Part shown: one piece after another, positions 18,597-29,283 of the stretch
How the letters are laid out: every line of letters begins with the position of its first letter
Numbering within the stretch: the stretch's first letter is position 1
Source: Phycisphaeraceae bacterium
GTDB taxonomy: Bacteria; Planctomycetota; Phycisphaerae; Phycisphaerales; UBA1924
Reading direction: 5' to 3'
Assembly (NCBI GenBank): GCA_019636655.1
Contig: JAHBXB010000001.1
Span: 806,001 to 870,000, forward strand
DNA length: 64,000 bases
Made by a program: the position numbers and the translations under genes
Notes under the pieces: model-generated
Database searches by the model: none
Told to the model about the DNA's origin: nothing
Seen by the model: only the letters and a program-made list of their open reading frames with translations

Positions 18597-19816
18597 AGAT
18601 CGTCATCCGCAACGCCAGGGTCGTGACGACCGACGGCTCCGACCCCGCCGCCCGCCGCGGCGGCGAAATGTCCGGCCTCCGGGTCCTCCCCTGCGCTCGC
18701 GTATGGATCAAGGACGGCCTTATCGACTCGATCGATGCGGACCCCGGCGAAGATTCGCCCGAAGACTGGCGTGACCTCGACGCCGCCGGCAGGGTCGTCA
18801 TGCCCGCGTTCATCGATTGCCACACCCACGCGTGCTTCGCCGGCGACCGCCTCGACGAGTGGGAAATGAAGCGCCGCGGCGCGGCCTACCTCGACATCCT
18901 GCGCGCCGGCGGCGGGATCATGTCGACCGTTCGGGCCGTCCGGGCCGCGTCACAGGAGCAACTCGCGGAACTGCTCCTCGTCCGGCTAACCGCCATGCTC
19001 AACCACGGCACGGGCACCGCCGAGGTCAAGTCGGGATACGGCCTCACGACCGGGGACGAACTCAAGATGCTCCGCGCGATCCGCGACGCCGGAGCCCTCT
19101 GGCCGGGGACCGTCGTCCCCACCGCGCTGCTCGGCCACGCGATCGACCCCGACCAGCCCGACTTCGTCGACCGCACGATCCGCGAGACCCTCCCCGCCGT
19201 CTCCGCGGAGTTCCCGGGCATCACCATCGACGCCTTCTGCGAGGCCGGCGCCTGGACACTCGCCGACACCCTGCGCCTCTTCGAGCGGGCGCTCGAACTC
19301 GGACACCCCCTCCGCGTCCACGCCGACCAGTTCAACTCGCTCGGGCTCATCGGCCACGCCGCCCGTCTCGGCCTCCGCTCGATCGACCACCTGGAGGCGA
19401 GCGACGCAAGGGCGCTCACGGAGCTCGCCGCATCCGGCGCTGCGGGCGTCGTGCTCCCCTGCTGCGGCCTCCACGTCGACGGCCGGTACGCCGATGCTCG
19501 ATCCCTGATCGATCGCGGCGGCGCCGTCGCCGTGGCGACCAACTTCAACCCGGGGTCCGCGCCCTGCTACGCCGTGCCGATGGCCGTCGCCCTCGCCGTT
19601 CGATTCAACCGCCTGACCCCCGCCGAGGCGATCACGGCCACCACCGCCAACGCCGCCGCCATCCTCGACTTCACCGATCGCGGCCGGCTCGAAGCCGGCC
19701 TCCGGGCCGACATCATCATGCTGCGCCACCGCGATGAACGACTGCTCGCCCACGACTTCGGCGACAACCCCGTCGACGCGGTGATCGTCGGAGGCCGGAT
19801 CATCAGGCACGCCTGA
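18593..19816 (+). CDS. hutI: Imidazolonepropionase
   Basis: A 407-residue amidohydrolase that opens imidazolone-5-propionate to formiminoglutamate, the third step of histidine degradation. The metal site is seen in CHTHACF (about 75), with further motifs EVKSGYGLT, HADQFNS (about 241) and DHLEA (about 264), and the C-terminal GLRADIIMLRH. Length is normal. The start was set at the ATG that overlaps the hutG stop, not at the longer upstream frame. The last 14 bases overlap the end of the convergent zinc-ribbon gene. Confidence 0.93.
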   Translation: MKIVIRNARVVTTDGSDPAARRGGEMSGLRVLPCARVWIKDGLIDSIDADPGEDSPEDWRDLDAAGRVVMPAFIDCHTHACFAGDRLDEWEMKRRGAAYLDILRAGGGIMSTVRAVRAASQEQLAELLLVRLTAMLNHGTGTAEVKSGYGLTTGDELKMLRAIRDAGALWPGTVVPTALLGHAIDPDQPDFVDRTIRETLPAVSAEFPGITIDAFCEAGAWTLADTLRLFERALELGHPLRVHADQFNSLGLIGHAARLGLRSIDHLEASDARALTELAASGAAGVVLPCCGLHVDGRYADARSLIDRGGAVAVATNFNPGSAPCYAVPMAVALAVRFNRLTPAEAITATTANAAAILDFTDRGRLEAGLRADIIMLRHRDERLLAHDFGDNPVDAVIVGGRIIRHA

Positions 19817-20351
19817 TGACGATGACCTCCGGGTCGCTCGACCCCTCCAGCCCGATGCGGCCCGCCCGCCACGCCGCCCCGCACTCGGGACACTCGACTC
19901 TCAAGTCCGCCTGCGCCTCGAGCCCGGCAAGGTCATAGCCGCACGCCGGGCATCGCCCGCGCCGCAGCAGCGCCTCCTCCGCCATGTCCGACGCCCTCCC
20001 CGCGATCAGCACCCCCGCCCGCACCGCGACAATGCCGACCATGAGCAGCGGGGCCGCAACCGGGCCGAGAACCAGCACGCCCAGCCCGATCGCCCCATCG
20101 TGCACGAAGACCGCCGCCAGCACCCCGATCAGCAGCGCCGCCGCGAAGACCAGCCACGTTGACGGCCGCCTCGCCACGCCCACAACCACCCTGAAGTTCT
20201 CTCGTCGAGTTCTCGCCCGGACCTGCTCCCACCACAGCGCGGCCGCCGGCCTGAGCCCGGAGAACCGCACCCACACCGGCCGGTCGCGGTCATCGGTGGA
20301 TCGGATGAACAGCACGCACCCGAATCGTGCCCGGACCCCCGCGCGTTTCAA
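19803..20351 (-). CDS. Membrane protein with C-terminal zinc ribbon
   Basis: A 182-residue protein of unknown role. Two adjacent membrane segments (about 64-85 and 88-112) are followed by a C4 zinc ribbon, CPACGYDL...CPECGAAW (about 133-160). The CxxCGYDL form is common in small planctomycete proteins. The N-terminal part is basic and Trp-containing. It lies 12 bases after the methionine aminopeptidase gene, so the two are probably one transcript. Its 3' end overlaps hutI on the other strand by 14 bases. Confidence 0.75.
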   Translation of the reverse strand: MKRAGVRARFGCVLFIRSTDDRDRPVWVRFSGLRPAAALWWEQVRARTRRENFRVVVGVARRPSTWLVFAAALLIGVLAAVFVHDGAIGLGVLVLGPVAAPLLMVGIVAVRAGVLIAGRASDMAEEALLRRGRCPACGYDLAGLEAQADLRVECPECGAAWRAGRIGLEGSSDPEVIVIRRA

Positions 20352-20363
20352 GCGGCCCCCGCC

Positions 20364-21182
20364 TTACCCGACGAGGTCCGGCAGGTCGTCGAGCCCCTCC
20401 GTCAGCACGCGCGGGCCCGTGTTCGTAATCAACACATCGTGCTCGTAGTGAACCGCCAAGGACCTGTCCGCGGTATAGATCGGCCATTCCCGCGAAGGCT
20501 GGTTGATCTGCGATGTGCCGATCGCGATCATCGGCTCCACCGCCAGCAACATCCCCGGCTCGCACGCCCGCGACGAATCGGGCCACTCCCCCGCATACGT
20601 CGAGACCACGTTGCTCACAAACGGCGATTCGTGGAGCCGCCGCCCGTAGCCATGCCCCCCTAGCCCGCGGACGAGGTGAAACCCGTACTGCTTCTCCACC
20701 ACCGCCTGCACCGCCCTCGCCCAGTGCAGCAGCGTGTTCCCCGGACGAAGCTCGGCAACCCCCGCCCGGAGCGATTCCCGCCCGGACGCCATCAGCCGCC
20801 GGGCCTGCTCCGACGGGTACTCCTTGAACGCATAGGTCCACGCCGCGTCGCCGATCCACCCAGCCTTGACCACCCCGATGTCGATCTTGAGCACGTCCCC
20901 CACCCCCATCGGCTTCTCGTAGTAGCCCGCCGTGCCGTGGACGATGCACTCATTCACGCTCAGGCAGGCGTGCGACGGAAACGCCGGCGACTTGGGCACC
21001 CGGTACCCCAGGAAGCACGACCGAGCCCCAAGGTCCGCGAGCGTCGTCGCTACAAACTGGTCGATCTCCGGCAGCCGCTGGCCAACCCGCAGAAACCCAA
21101 CCAACCGGCGGTGCGTCTCGACAACGCACTGGGCCGCGGCAAACGCCGCCTCAACTTCCTGGGCCGTCGGACACTTCGCCAT
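20364..21182 (-). CDS. map: Type I methionine aminopeptidase
   Basis: A 272-residue enzyme that removes the initiator Met from new proteins. Metal ligands are all present: Asp in KIDIGVV, Asp in WIGDAAW, His in GLGGHGYGRRLHE, Glu in LAVEPM, and Glu in VHYEHDVLI. The substrate-side His (LSVNECIVHG) is also kept. It lacks the zinc-finger N-terminal extension of some type I enzymes. Length fits the family. It is divergent from glnN and probably transcribed with the downstream zinc-ribbon gene. Confidence 0.95.
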   Translation of the reverse strand: MAKCPTAQEVEAAFAAAQCVVETHRRLVGFLRVGQRLPEIDQFVATTLADLGARSCFLGYRVPKSPAFPSHACLSVNECIVHGTAGYYEKPMGVGDVLKIDIGVVKAGWIGDAAWTYAFKEYPSEQARRLMASGRESLRAGVAELRPGNTLLHWARAVQAVVEKQYGFHLVRGLGGHGYGRRLHESPFVSNVVSTYAGEWPDSSRACEPGMLLAVEPMIAIGTSQINQPSREWPIYTADRSLAVHYEHDVLITNTGPRVLTEGLDDLPDLVG

Positions 21183-21506
21183 AACGTCCCGCCATGGTAC
21201 GCGGAGGCGACCCGCGTCACCGGTGCGATCCTCCGCTCAGTCCGTTCGCGTATCGATGCAAGCCGGACCATCCCTCCAGCGTCACCACGATTCCCAGCCT
21301 TTTCCCTAGCGCGAAACCTCTGCGCCGCGCCAAGCGAGCATCACCTCGCTTTCGCCAACATTCCCATTCCACCAATCCTTGTGAACGCCACTCGACCCTC
21401 CTATGGTTGATCCCGTTCGCGGCCCCGGCCTCTCGAACGCCGGGCCGATTCGCACATCGCGCCCTGGTGTTGAGGCGCGCAGAGCCTACGAAAGGGGTTC
21501 AGAACC
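21183..21506 (+). promoter_or_regulatory. Divergent map/glnN intergenic region with glnN promoter
   Basis: This 324-base region contains no convincing gene. TTGTGA (21379-21384), a 17-base spacer, and TATGGT (21402-21407) form a reasonable sigma-70-type promoter, which would give a leader of about 90 bases. A purine-rich GAAAGGGG ribosome site (21490-21497) precedes the glnN ATG. No clear NtrC or GlnR-type palindrome was found. Confidence 0.5.
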
Positions 21507-23756
<2,250 letters not shown>

Positions 23757-23777
23757 CCGCGGCGAACCATCGATGCT

Positions 23778-23815
23778 TGCGGGCGGCCGGTTCATCACCG
23801 ACCGCCCGTTTTCTT
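23778..23815 (+). terminator. Intrinsic terminator after glnN
   Basis: CGGGCGG (23780-23786) pairs with CCGCCCG (23802-23808), and the stem is followed by TTTTCTTT. It lies between convergent glnN and the SUI1/YciH gene. Confidence 0.8.
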
Positions 23816-23833
23816 TGCGTGCAACGACCCCGC

Positions 23834-24199
23834 CTACCCCCCAGCCGCCTTCGCCGGATACCCAAGCGACTTCAGGTGCTCGATCACCCGGTCCCGGTGA
23901 TCCCCCTGCAACTCAATCGTCGAGCCCGAGACCGTCCCGCCGGTTCCGAACGTCGTGCGGAAGTGCTTCAGCAGCGCCGGCAGGTCATCCGTCCGCGCCG
24001 ATCTCACCGCAAACCCCGCAGCCACCGTGACCACCTTCCCCGATCGCTTCTCCCGCCGAACCCGCACGGCCTGGTCTTTCGGATCCAGCACCCGTCCCGT
24101 CCCCCGGTCCCGCGGGCACACGCACGCCCCCAGCGCCAGCCCACACCGCTCACACGTCACCGGCTGCTCCAACGGTGTTCCCGCAAAGAGTCCCGACAT
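23834..24199 (-). CDS. yciH: SUI1/YciH-family translation factor
   Basis: A 121-residue protein of the bacterial SUI1/eIF1 family. The N-terminus has a short Cys cluster (CERCGLALGACVCP) and the C-terminal 60 residues form the eIF1-like domain, with FRTTFGTGGTVSGSTIELQGDH, closely matching the family signature. The family helps start-codon selection in archaea and eukaryotes; the bacterial role is less clear. A GGAG site precedes the ATG. Together with the leaderless-looking promoters elsewhere in the window, an initiation-fidelity factor is worth noting, but no link is shown. Confidence 0.9.
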   Translation of the reverse strand: MSGLFAGTPLEQPVTCERCGLALGACVCPRDRGTGRVLDPKDQAVRVRREKRSGKVVTVAAGFAVRSARTDDLPALLKHFRTTFGTGGTVSGSTIELQGDHRDRVIEHLKSLGYPAKAAGG

Positions 24200-24278
24200 C
24201 GCCGCTCCACCTCATCTCATACGTGATCACCGCACCCCATCGCGGGCACCCCGCCCAACCCTCCATGCAGGTGACGAC

Positions 24279-24289
24279 GGTACTGTACC
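24279..24289. promoter_or_regulatory. Palindrome in divergent promoter region
   Basis: GGTACTGTACC is a perfect 11-base palindrome in the 125-base gap between the divergent SUI1 and HAD genes. It could be an operator for either, but a chance match is also possible. Confidence 0.25.
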
Positions 24290-24324
24290 CATGACGCCCT
24301 CAGCAACGGGCCGTGGAGCTCGCC

Positions 24325-25338
24325 ATGAACCGCACCGCTGTCGCCATGCTCGCCTGCCTTCTCCTCGCCACCACCCTCCTCGGCCTCGCCTCGCCGCGCG
24401 CCGTCGACCCCCTTCCCTCATGGAACGACGGCCCAGCCAAGCAGGCCATCATCACCTTTGTCACGAACACCACCTCCCGCGGCAACCCGGACTTCGTCCC
24501 CGCCCCCGAGCGCATCGCCACCTTCGATCAGGACGGCACCCTCTGGGTCGAGCACCCCGTCTACACCCAACTCGCCTACTGCTTCGACCGCGTTCCCATC
24601 GTCGCACAGCAGCGCCCCGAGCTCCGCGACCGCGAACCCTTCAAGACCGTCCTCTCCGGAGACCGCAAGGCCATTGCCGCCCTCTCCATGGACGCCCTCA
24701 TGGAGATCCTCGCCGCCACCCTCACCGGCATGACCGTCGACCAGTTCCGCGAGGATGTCGATCACTGGCTCACGACCGCCCGCCATCCGCGCTGGAACCG
24801 CCCCTACACCGACCTCGCCTACCAGCCGATGAAGGAAGTTCTCACCTACCTCCGCGACAACGGCTACAAGACCTTCATTGTCACCGGCGGCGGGCAGGAC
24901 TTCGTCCGCGTCTTCGCCGAGCGCGTCTACGGCATCCCGCCCGAACAAGTCGTCGGCTCCATCGCCGCGACCAAGTTCGGCTATGACGCGGCGGGCGCCC
25001 CCATCCTCACCAAAGAGCCGCACCTCCTCCTCAACGACAACGACGGCGGCAAGCCAGAGGGCATCCACCTCATGATCGGCCGCCGCCCTCACGCCGCCTT
25101 CGGCAACTCCGACGGTGACCGCCAGATGCTCGAGTACACCACCGCCGGCCCCGGCGCCCGCCTCGGCATGCTCCTCCTCCACAACGACGCCGACCGCGAG
25201 TACGCCTACGGGCCCGCCCTCGGCCTTCCCGAGACCCACATCGGCGAGTTCCCCCAATCCCTCTACGACGAGGCCCAGAAGCGCGGCTGGACCGTTATCC
25301 GCATGAAAGAGGACTGGAACCGCATCTTCTCCTTCTGA
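24325..25338 (+). CDS. Exported HAD-superfamily phosphatase
   Basis: A 337-residue haloacid-dehalogenase hydrolase with a signal peptide (residues 1-24). The ATG at 24325 is preferred over the GTG 12 bases upstream because GGAG lies 7 bases before it. Motif I is ATFDQDGTLW (nucleophile Asp and general acid Asp), motif II FIVTGGGQDFVR, and motif IV AFGNSDGDRQML. These are a complete active site, as in phosphoserine-phosphatase-like members. The cap region is inserted after motif I. An exported phosphatase could release phosphate from extracellular esters. The substrate is unknown. Confidence 0.85.
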   Translation: MNRTAVAMLACLLLATTLLGLASPRAVDPLPSWNDGPAKQAIITFVTNTTSRGNPDFVPAPERIATFDQDGTLWVEHPVYTQLAYCFDRVPIVAQQRPELRDREPFKTVLSGDRKAIAALSMDALMEILAATLTGMTVDQFREDVDHWLTTARHPRWNRPYTDLAYQPMKEVLTYLRDNGYKTFIVTGGGQDFVRVFAERVYGIPPEQVVGSIAATKFGYDAAGAPILTKEPHLLLNDNDGGKPEGIHLMIGRRPHAAFGNSDGDRQMLEYTTAGPGARLGMLLLHNDADREYAYGPALGLPETHIGEFPQSLYDEAQKRGWTVIRMKEDWNRIFSF

Positions 25339-25400
25339 TCCGCCCCTTGCACCCCGCTCCCCCTACTCTTCCCCGCGGCAAGGCCCGCAGGGAATCTCCA

Positions 25401-25844
25401 ATGCCCCAACGATCCTCCCCACTCGCCAGATCCCCCGACTCCACCCGTCTGGGCTCGGACACCACCACGCGCGGCATCCGCATCACCGTTACCCCTCGAT
25501 TCCTCCCCGAACAGTCCGGTGAAGGCGAATCTTGGCAGGGCCGCCGCTGGGTCTTCGCCTACGACATCCGCATCACCAACGACGGCGCCATCCGCGCCAA
25601 ACTCCTTTCCCGCCATTGGCTTATCGTCGACTCCGACGGCGAACGCCACGAGGTCCGCGGCGAAGGTGTCGTCGGCCACCAGCCCGACCTCGCCCCCGGC
25701 GAGTTCTTCGAGTACACCAGTTCCTGCCCCCTGGGAACCCCCTGGGGAACCATGGAAGGTGAGTACCAGTTCGAGGACGCCCACGGCGAAAAATTCGACG
25801 CCATCGTCGGCCGTTTCTTCCTGGTCTCACCTCCCGACGCCTGA
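25401..25844 (+). CDS. apaG: ApaG domain protein
   Basis: A 147-residue ApaG/DUF525 protein of the fibronectin-like fold. Typical motifs are seen: GIRITVTPRFLPEQS, FAYDIRITNDG, LLSRHWLIVDSDG, EVRGEGVVGHQPDLAPGE, FEYTS and GTMEGEYQFED. Loss of ApaG affects Mg/Co tolerance in enterobacteria, but its molecular role is unknown. The ATG at 25401 was chosen because a GGGAA site precedes it and the conserved domain begins soon after. It follows the HAD gene by 62 bases in the same direction. Confidence 0.92.
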   Translation: MPQRSSPLARSPDSTRLGSDTTTRGIRITVTPRFLPEQSGEGESWQGRRWVFAYDIRITNDGAIRAKLLSRHWLIVDSDGERHEVRGEGVVGHQPDLAPGEFFEYTSSCPLGTPWGTMEGEYQFEDAHGEKFDAIVGRFFLVSPPDA

Positions 25845-25873
25845 GCGCACCTGCCAGTACCCGGATCGCGCCA

Positions 25874-26026
25874 ATGAAGAACGGGAGCGAGAACGTCACC
25901 CGCCTCAACGCCAGTTGGGGCGACAGCCTGATGAACAAACTCCCCTCGCGCAGCCGCAAACGCCGCAAGCGGGAAGCCAGCAAGAAGCGGCGCGTGCGGT
26001 CACGCCAATCGCTCTCGGCTGAATAA
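25874..26026 (+). CDS. Small, very basic protein (50 residues)
   Basis: A 50-codon frame below the usual length cutoff. The C-terminal 30 residues carry long runs of Arg and Lys (SRSRKRRKREASKKRRVRSR), with an N-terminal segment containing DSLMNKLPS. It begins 30 bases after apaG and its TAA ends exactly one base before the end of the convergent PEP-CTERM-like gene, so no sequence is left over. This fits a real gene, possibly RNA or ribosome binding. It could also be chance in GC-rich DNA. No Shine-Dalgarno stands out. Confidence 0.45.
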   Translation: MKNGSENVTRLNASWGDSLMNKLPSRSRKRRKREASKKRRVRSRQSLSAE

Positions 26027-26776
26027 TCACCGCCTCCGACGCGCCGCCATCACCCCGCCCGCGGCGAGCAGCCCGAGCACGCCGGGTGCCGGCACCGCGG
26101 GGATCCGCGGCTCCGAAACATCCGTCCCGTACTGCAGAAGCACGTTCGAGATCGAGTCGAGCGAGAAGTTGGCCGGCAGCCCCGTCAGCGTGAACACCAC
26201 GGCGTTCTTGATGAGCCCCCCGCTCCCCGTGATACCGCCGTTCCCCGTCGCCGTGTTGTCGCCGGCGGAAAGCAACCCGTACTGCAGCCCGTCGGGGCTC
26301 GTGGGCGGCGCCAGGTCCGGGCCCGGGAACAAATCGCCCGGCCCAAACAGGTCGATGCCCGTAGAACTGATCCCGAAAGAGGCGCCGTTGAACGACAGGC
26401 CGGACCTGTACGCCCACTCGCCGCCGATGACGCCCCCCGCCGGCTGGCCATCCGGATCATAAAACACCGTGGACCCCGGCGCCAGCAGCCCGCTCGTTCG
26501 CGTAAGCGACGAGGCGCCGATGTTCATCGACCAGAACACCGCCGTCAGCACGTCCGAAGGCACGGTGACGTCGCTCGTCGCCGTGTTGGTCAGCGTCACG
26601 ATCAGCGCGTTGCCGCTGATCGCGAACTCAACACTCCCCGCGATTGGGTTGTTGTTGTTGATGGGATTCACCCCCGACCCGGTGAACGTCACGCTCCCTT
26701 CCGCCACCGACACCACAGCCCCCGCGGCCCAAAGAACGGCAGCGCAGCCGAACGAACGCAACAACATGGAACGCAT
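26027..26776 (-). CDS. Secreted protein with PEP-CTERM-like sorting tail
   Basis: A 249-residue exported protein. A signal peptide (about 1-27) is followed by a beta-rich body with many Asn, Ser and Thr residues. The C-terminus has VPAPGVLGLLAAGGVMAARRRR: a VPxPG motif, a hydrophobic helix and an Arg cluster, the tripartite pattern of PEP-CTERM-type tails. These are recognised by an exosortase, which is not in this window. The body is not a recognised domain; phrases such as LQYGTDVSEPR before the tail are shared by planctomycete PEP-CTERM proteins. The gene sits alone on the minus strand. Confidence 0.8.
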   Translation of the reverse strand: MRSMLLRSFGCAAVLWAAGAVVSVAEGSVTFTGSGVNPINNNNPIAGSVEFAISGNALIVTLTNTATSDVTVPSDVLTAVFWSMNIGASSLTRTSGLLAPGSTVFYDPDGQPAGGVIGGEWAYRSGLSFNGASFGISSTGIDLFGPGDLFPGPDLAPPTSPDGLQYGLLSAGDNTATGNGGITGSGGLIKNAVVFTLTGLPANFSLDSISNVLLQYGTDVSEPRIPAVPAPGVLGLLAAGGVMAARRRR

Positions 26777-26993
26777 GTCTCTCTCCCTCTCTCAATCATG
26801 ACGGCCAGTCCGCACCCGAGGAAAACCCCGAGCGCTGTAGTAAATGTGCCCCAAAATCAGCGAGCAGAATAGAGAAATCCAGCATTTGTACTAAACGGGC
26901 AACAACTCTGGAAGTCTGGGCAATCTGCCCACCAATCACACACCGGTTATCGCACCCACCAGCGGCTCAGCCCGACACCCACACGAGCCGCCG

Positions 26994-27311
26994 TCAGATC
27001 CCCCACTCCGCCCGAAGCCGTTGGCAACGGCGGAGCAACTGGTGCCTTCGGTAGCGAACGAAGAGCGGAATCACCGCGACACCGACCGGGATCACCGCCC
27101 AGCGCGAGAGCCTGTACACCTCGGGCTCCCGAGTGGGAACCAGCCTCCAACGCTGAATCGCCCCCTCCATCTCCGTGGCATCCAAATCAACCAGGTGCCG
27201 CTCCCATCCATGCCGCACCTGCCCGCGAAGCACGATGGATGGAGCAAACCGTCGGAGTATCCCGCACACACCGACCCATGTCATCTCAGCGCGCGTCTGA
27301 CCTGCACGCAC
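26994..27311 (-). CDS. Small hypothetical protein with one membrane segment
   Basis: A 105-residue frame with a GTG start, or 96 residues from an internal ATG at 27284. The C-terminal third has a membrane segment (RWAVIPVGVAVIPLFV) followed by a basic tail (RYRRHQLLRRCQRLR). No family is recognised and no Shine-Dalgarno is clear. It lies in an otherwise gene-free stretch between two divergent genes. It may not be real. Confidence 0.35.
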   Translation of the reverse strand: MRAGQTRAEMTWVGVCGILRRFAPSIVLRGQVRHGWERHLVDLDATEMEGAIQRWRLVPTREPEVYRLSRWAVIPVGVAVIPLFVRYRRHQLLRRCQRLRAEWGI

Positions 27312-27351
27312 ACCTGTGCACGCTCACTTCGCTTGTTACATTCTCGTAGTC

Positions 27352-27381
27352 TTGACACGAATTCCCTGCCTCGGGTACACT
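27352..27381 (+). promoter_or_regulatory. Consensus promoter for a leaderless transcript
   Basis: TTGACA (27352-27357), an 18-base spacer and TACACT (27376-27381) form the best sigma-70-type promoter in the window. The ATG of the next gene begins 7 bases after the -10 element, so transcription would start at or next to the start codon. Confidence 0.7.
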
Positions 27382-27388
27382 GCCCTGC

Positions 27389-28531
27389 ATGGTCGGGGGA
27401 CACCACATTCCATCGCCCCGCACGCCTTCCGGCAGTGCTGCCGCGTGGCTTGCAGTCGCAATCCTTGCGATCGCCTCCGCCATCGCACCGGCCCCGCCGA
27501 TCGAACCCGCGCCGCTCGGCAGCACGCCCCAGTCCCCAGCCCTTGGCCCCGAGCCCCGCGTATTCACCTCATCCGTCCTCGGCGTCTCGCTTCAATACCC
27601 AGGCTCTTGGCCCCGCTTCTACGGGACGTGCACCTCGGTCGACTCCTCGTACCACCCCCGTGCAGGCCCTGCCACCAACGACACTAATCACTGGATACTC
27701 AGTATCTACCCGCCCGAAGATGCTCCCGCTCCACATCCCGGCGCGGAGCCGCGCTGCACTCTGAACCTCTCTGTCGTCGAATCGCCATCCCCCTCCGCCC
27801 GCCGCTACCTCGCGGAGCACAACAACAACATCCTGCTCACAACGGACTTTGAGTTCGCCGACGGTCGCCGCGGCAAACGATTCCTTGCGCCCGATTCCTC
27901 GCATGTCATCTATCTTCTCGAGGCCTTTCCCGACCGCCTTATCGTCATCAGCGCCTACAGCGTTGCACCCTCGCGACTGCCCGATGTCGACGCGATCGCC
28001 GCGACAGCCCGTGCCTTCCCCGTCGTCCGCGAGCGACCGACCCCGGGTGTCTGGAAGACCTTCCGCGGCGAGGACGCCCACTTCGATTACCCCGGCGAAT
28101 GGCTCCGTTCGGCATCGCTCGACGACGAGAAACCCAGCGGCCGCTTGATCTCACCCCCACTCCTTCCCTCACGTCCCGGCATCAGGCCCCAGCCACGGCC
28201 GTCGCTCTTCTTTGGATCTTCATCGATCGGCGTTCCCGACAACCAGTCCATCACGCCCGAGCAACTCATCGCAATCCCTGATTTCTGGAGGGCGACGAAC
28301 GAGTATGAGATCGACGCCCGCCCCTTCACTAATGCCCGCGGCCAGCAGGGCCTCCGGATTGACCGCACCAGGATCCCCAAGGCCGGGCGCGCACCTGTTA
28401 CCTCCTCCGAGGCCATCTTCATCTTTCACGTCAAGGATGGCACCCTGCGCGTGCTCACCGTCCGCACCACCCCGAACGAGCCTCCCAACCTCGTCCCGCG
28501 CATCGAACAATCATTCGAGTTCGACGAGTGA
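27389..28531 (+). CDS. Secreted two-lobed protein, unknown
   Basis: A 380-residue protein with an N-terminal membrane or signal segment (about 17-35). The mature part has two similar halves, each opening with a PsbP-like phrase: GVSLQYPGSWPRF near residue 68 and DAHFDYPGEWLRS near 228. Such Y-P-G-x-W motifs mark small alpha/beta proteins of the PsbP/DUF1795 kind, so an internal duplication is likely. Function unknown. No Shine-Dalgarno precedes the ATG, which lies 7 bases after a -10 element, suggesting a leaderless mRNA. It ends 14 bases from the convergent DUF72 gene. Confidence 0.75.
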   Translation: MVGGHHIPSPRTPSGSAAAWLAVAILAIASAIAPAPPIEPAPLGSTPQSPALGPEPRVFTSSVLGVSLQYPGSWPRFYGTCTSVDSSYHPRAGPATNDTNHWILSIYPPEDAPAPHPGAEPRCTLNLSVVESPSPSARRYLAEHNNNILLTTDFEFADGRRGKRFLAPDSSHVIYLLEAFPDRLIVISAYSVAPSRLPDVDAIAATARAFPVVRERPTPGVWKTFRGEDAHFDYPGEWLRSASLDDEKPSGRLISPPLLPSRPGIRPQPRPSLFFGSSSIGVPDNQSITPEQLIAIPDFWRATNEYEIDARPFTNARGQQGLRIDRTRIPKAGRAPVTSSEAIFIFHVKDGTLRVLTVRTTPNEPPNLVPRIEQSFEFDE

Positions 28532-28545
28532 CCCGCCCCGCGTCA

Positions 28546-29283
28546 CTACACCCTTCGCCGCGTCGTTTTCTTCGCCGCCCCACCCTCCCCCGCCAAGTCC
28601 AGGAGCTTCGCCGCCAGTTTCGGCCCCGTTCCCTCATCCTCGTGCTTGAAGAACACGAACACATCGCTCCAATCCGTTCCCTGCACCCTCGCGAGCCAAG
28701 CCTTGAGTTCCTTCGGGCCGTAATCCGGCCGCCGCAGCCGCAGGTAGCCGAATCCCGACGTCGACACGAAGGGCGGCTCCACGCCGTCCTCGGCCTCCGC
28801 CAGGCACAACGCCGTGTTGTGCTCGCGCAGCAGCCCGAGCACCTCGTCATCAAACCACGAGGCATGGCGGAACTCGACGGCCGTTTGCCGACCCCGCGGC
28901 AGCAGCGCCAGGAAGTCCCGCAGACGAGGCACATCCTTTTTCATATTTGGCGGCAACTGGAACAGCACCGGGCCCAACCGATCGCCCAGCACCGCGGCGA
29001 CCTTGAACAGATCTGTCACCGTTTCCTCGGACCCCTTGAGCCGCTGGAAGTGCGTGATCCGCTGCGGAGCCTTCAGCACAAACCGAAACCCGGGCGGCAC
29101 CTCCGCGGCCCACGATTCGAGCACCGACACTGTCGGCATCCGGTAGAACGAGTTGTTGATCTCGACGGCGCGGAATCGCTCGCCGTAGAAGCGCAGCATC
29201 GCCTTGGCCGGCAGGTCCTCGGGATAGAACGAGCCCTTCCATTCCTTGTACGCGAACCCGCTGGTGCCGACGTAGAAGTTCAT
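28546..29283 (-). CDS. DUF72 family protein
   Basis: A 245-residue TIM-barrel-like DUF72 (YecE-type) protein. Family motifs: YVGTSGFAYKEWKGSFYP at the N-terminus, FRAVEINNSFYRMP, FVLKAPQRITHF, VLFQLPPNM, AVEFRHASWF, and GYLRLRRPDYG. Function is unknown; the fold resembles sugar-phosphate isomerases. The long upstream continuation of the frame is a shadow of the neighbouring gene. The start overlaps that gene's stop by four bases (ATGA), so translation is probably coupled. A Lys/Arg-rich tail (KKTTRRRV) ends the protein. Confidence 0.93.
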   Translation of the reverse strand: MNFYVGTSGFAYKEWKGSFYPEDLPAKAMLRFYGERFRAVEINNSFYRMPTVSVLESWAAEVPPGFRFVLKAPQRITHFQRLKGSEETVTDLFKVAAVLGDRLGPVLFQLPPNMKKDVPRLRDFLALLPRGRQTAVEFRHASWFDDEVLGLLREHNTALCLAEAEDGVEPPFVSTSGFGYLRLRRPDYGPKELKAWLARVQGTDWSDVFVFFKHEDEGTGPKLAAKLLDLAGEGGAAKKTTRRRV

